NCBI GenBank assembly: GCA_963707895.1
Contig: CAVPRS010000010.1
Coordinates: 372,001 to 436,000 of the forward strand
Source of the DNA: Fodinibacter sp963707895
GTDB taxonomy: Bacteria > Actinomycetota > Actinomycetes > Actinomycetales > Dermatophilaceae
Length of the DNA: 64,000 nt
Direction: 5' to 3'
In this document: piece after piece, positions 62,585 through 64,000 of the stretch
Layout: each line of letters opens with the position of its first letter
How positions within the stretch are numbered: position 1 is the stretch's first letter
Position numbers and translations under genes: made by a program
The notes under the pieces: generated by a model
Seen by the model: only the letters and a program-made list of their open reading frames with translations
Database searches by the model: none
Told to the model about the DNA's origin: nothing

Positions 62585-64000
62585 CAGCCCTCGCCGCGGC
62601 GGACGTCGCCGACGACCGGGCCGTCGAGCCGGTCCTCGAAGCCTTCGGCGGAGGCCAGCTGCCACGGGACCGACGAGACCATGACCCCCGGCGTGAAGAG
62701 CAGGCGGCCCTTGAGCCGAAGCGCACTCTGGTTGTGCAGCACCTGTTCCCACCAGTGCCCGAGGACGTACTCGGGGATGTAGACGACGACGAGGTCGCGC
62801 GGGTTGCCCGAGCGGATCGACTTGACGTAGTCGACGATCGGACGGGTGATCTCGCGGAACGGGCTGTCGAGGGCCTTGAGCGGCACGGGGATGTCGCGGC
62901 GGTCCCACTCGGCCTGCAGCGCCTTGGTCTCGTCGGCGTCGACGTCGACGGTGAGCGCCTCGAGGATGGAGGGGCGGGTGGCCCGCGCGTAGGCGAGCGC
63001 ACGCAGGGTCGGCTTGTGGATCTTGGACACCAGGACGATGGCGTGCACGCGCGAGGGCAGCAGCTGCTGCTTGGTGTCGCCCTCGTCGACGCGCAGCTCG
63101 TCACGGACCCGGTCGTAGTGCTTGCGGATGCCCATCATCATCACGAAGAGCACCGCCATCGCCGCGATGGCGTAGCCGGCACCGTGGGTGAACTTCGTGA
63201 GCAGGACGACGACCAGGACGGTGCCGCACATCACGGCGCCGATGCCGTTGATGATCCTGCTGCGCAGCATGTGGCTGCGCGCCTGCGGGTTGCGCTCGAC
63301 CGCCAGGTGGCGGGTCCAGTGCCGGACCATGCCGATCTGGCTCAACGTGAACGAGACGAAGACGCCGACGATGTAGAGCTGGATCAGCCGGGTGACCTCG
63401 GCGTTGTAGACCAGCACGAGGGCGGCCGCCGCGGCGGCGAGGATGATGATGCCGTTCGAGAAGGCGAGCCGGTCGCCGCGGGTGTGCAGCTGGCGCGGCA
63501 GGAAGCCGTCGCGGGCGAGGATCGAACCGAGCACCGGGAAGCCGTTGAAGGCGGTGTTCGCGGCGAGGACGAGGATCAGGCCGGTGAAGATCGAGACGAG
63601 CACCACCCCGAGCGGGAAGCCGTCGAACACCGCCTTGGACACCTGGCCCATCACGGTGTCCTGCACGTAGGTGTTGCCGACGGGGACACCGTCGCGGGTG
63701 AGCTGCGTCGAGGGGTTCTCGGCGATCTTGACCCCCGTCCAGCGCGCCAGCGCCACCATCGACAGCAGCATGGTGATCGCGATGGAGCCCATCAGCAGCA
63801 GCGTGGTGGCGGCGTTCTTGCTCTTCGGCTTCTTGAAGGCCGGCACGCCGTTGCTGATCGCCTCGACCCCGGTCAGGGCCGCGCAGCCGGACGAGAAGGC
63901 CCGCAGGAGGAGGAAGACCAGGGCGATGCCGCCGATCGTCTCGTAGCCCGTCTCGGGCTGGAGCGCGAGGTCCCCGCTCGCGGACTGCGGGAGGCTTCCG
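62584..64000 (-). CDS. APC-family amino-acid permease, 5' end outside the window
   Basis: At least 471 residues, cut at the right edge. Visible membrane helices include GIALVFLLLRAFSSGCAALT near the edge, then VEAISNGVPAFKKPKSKNA, a typical APC block, ALVLVYNAEVTRLIQLYIVG and AGYAIAAMAVLFVMMMGI. The last 200 residues are a soluble domain of the universal-stress type (VHAIVLVSKIHKPTLRALAYARATRPSILE-like region). Such proteins are often paired with Trk/TrkA genes, so potassium or amino-acid transport is possible. It ends in a 4-base overlap with the RNA methyltransferase gene. Confidence 0.88.
   Translation of the reverse strand, partial: GSLPQSASGDLALQPETGYETIGGIALVFLLLRAFSSGCAALTGVEAISNGVPAFKKPKSKNAATTLLLMGSIAITMLLSMVALARWTGVKIAENPSTQLTRDGVPVGNTYVQDTVMGQVSKAVFDGFPLGVVLVSIFTGLILVLAANTAFNGFPVLGSILARDGFLPRQLHTRGDRLAFSNGIIILAAAAAALVLVYNAEVTRLIQLYIVGVFVSFTLSQIGMVRHWTRHLAVERNPQARSHMLRSRIINGIGAVMCGTVLVVVLLTKFTHGAGYAIAAMAVLFVMMMGIRKHYDRVRDELRVDEGDTKQQLLPSRVHAIVLVSKIHKPTLRALAYARATRPSILEALTVDVDADETKALQAEWDRRDIPVPLKALDSPFREITRPIVDYVKSIRSGNPRDLVVVYIPEYVLGHWWEQVLHNQSALRLKGRLLFTPGVMVSSVPWQLASAEGFEDRLDGPVVGDVRRGEG

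Overview
The window is a chromosomal stretch of a high-GC Gram-positive actinobacterium, most likely a member of the Micrococcales close to the Intrasporangiaceae. This rests on the strong G/C third-position bias, GTG as a frequent start codon, an actinobacterial LexA box, a 10-methyl (tuberculostearic-type) fatty acid operon, the coproporphyrin-dependent haem genes hemE/hemY/hemQ, and gene order (hemQ-hemY-hemE, DUF3000, RNase D-like, dxs) that matches the Mycobacterium tuberculosis Rv2676c-Rv2682c neighbourhood with extra genes inserted. The assignment is inference; no 16S or marker gene is present.

Layout. 1-8.2 kb: a truncated exported protein behind a structured leader, a lipid module (MaoC hydratase, FabG4 and thiolase with a divergent TetR), and the tmsB-tmsA pair with a MOSC-like gene. 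8.3-21.9 kb: an HD/cyclic-nucleotide-binding protein, a glucoamylase-family (GH15) remnant fused to the end of zwf, four tRNA genes, the pabB-pabC folate genes, a small kinase and ion channel, a YihY membrane protein divergent from an AidB-type acyl-CoA dehydrogenase, PPK2 and a RibD-like reductase. 22-34.4 kb: hydrolase plus LigD-like ligase, MsrB, an ArsR/AHSA1/DinB-like operon under twin operators, and the haem genes. 34.5-51.5 kb: DUF3000-RNase D, ArsR-VOC, fadA-fadB, a TetR-controlled NTF2/NmrA pair, an HTH-MurA fusion, methyltransferases, a PIN protein and dxs. 51.7-64 kb: an SOS-box gene, the assimilatory sulfate reduction operon sir-cysH-cysD-cysN-cysG, aconitase, an RNA methyltransferase and an amino-acid permease running off the edge.

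The genes are mostly housekeeping metabolism packed in short operons whose members overlap by 1-4 bases (ATGA, GTGA or TGATG junctions). I find no prophage, insertion sequence, CRISPR array, integrase or multi-gene defence island. The most informative signals lie between the genes. Eleven genes begin 6-7 bases after a TAnnnT -10 box and are probably leaderless. Four long intergenic palindromes are present, two of which share a core sequence. One leaderless gene of unknown function has a perfect LexA box over its transcription start. Several operators can be read directly.

Four genes, including aconitase, are each broken by one single-base indel, two of them in G4 runs. This looks more like consensus error than gene decay, so frame-dependent claims here should be read with that in mind. 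The GH15 remnant is different: it is an in-frame internal deletion.
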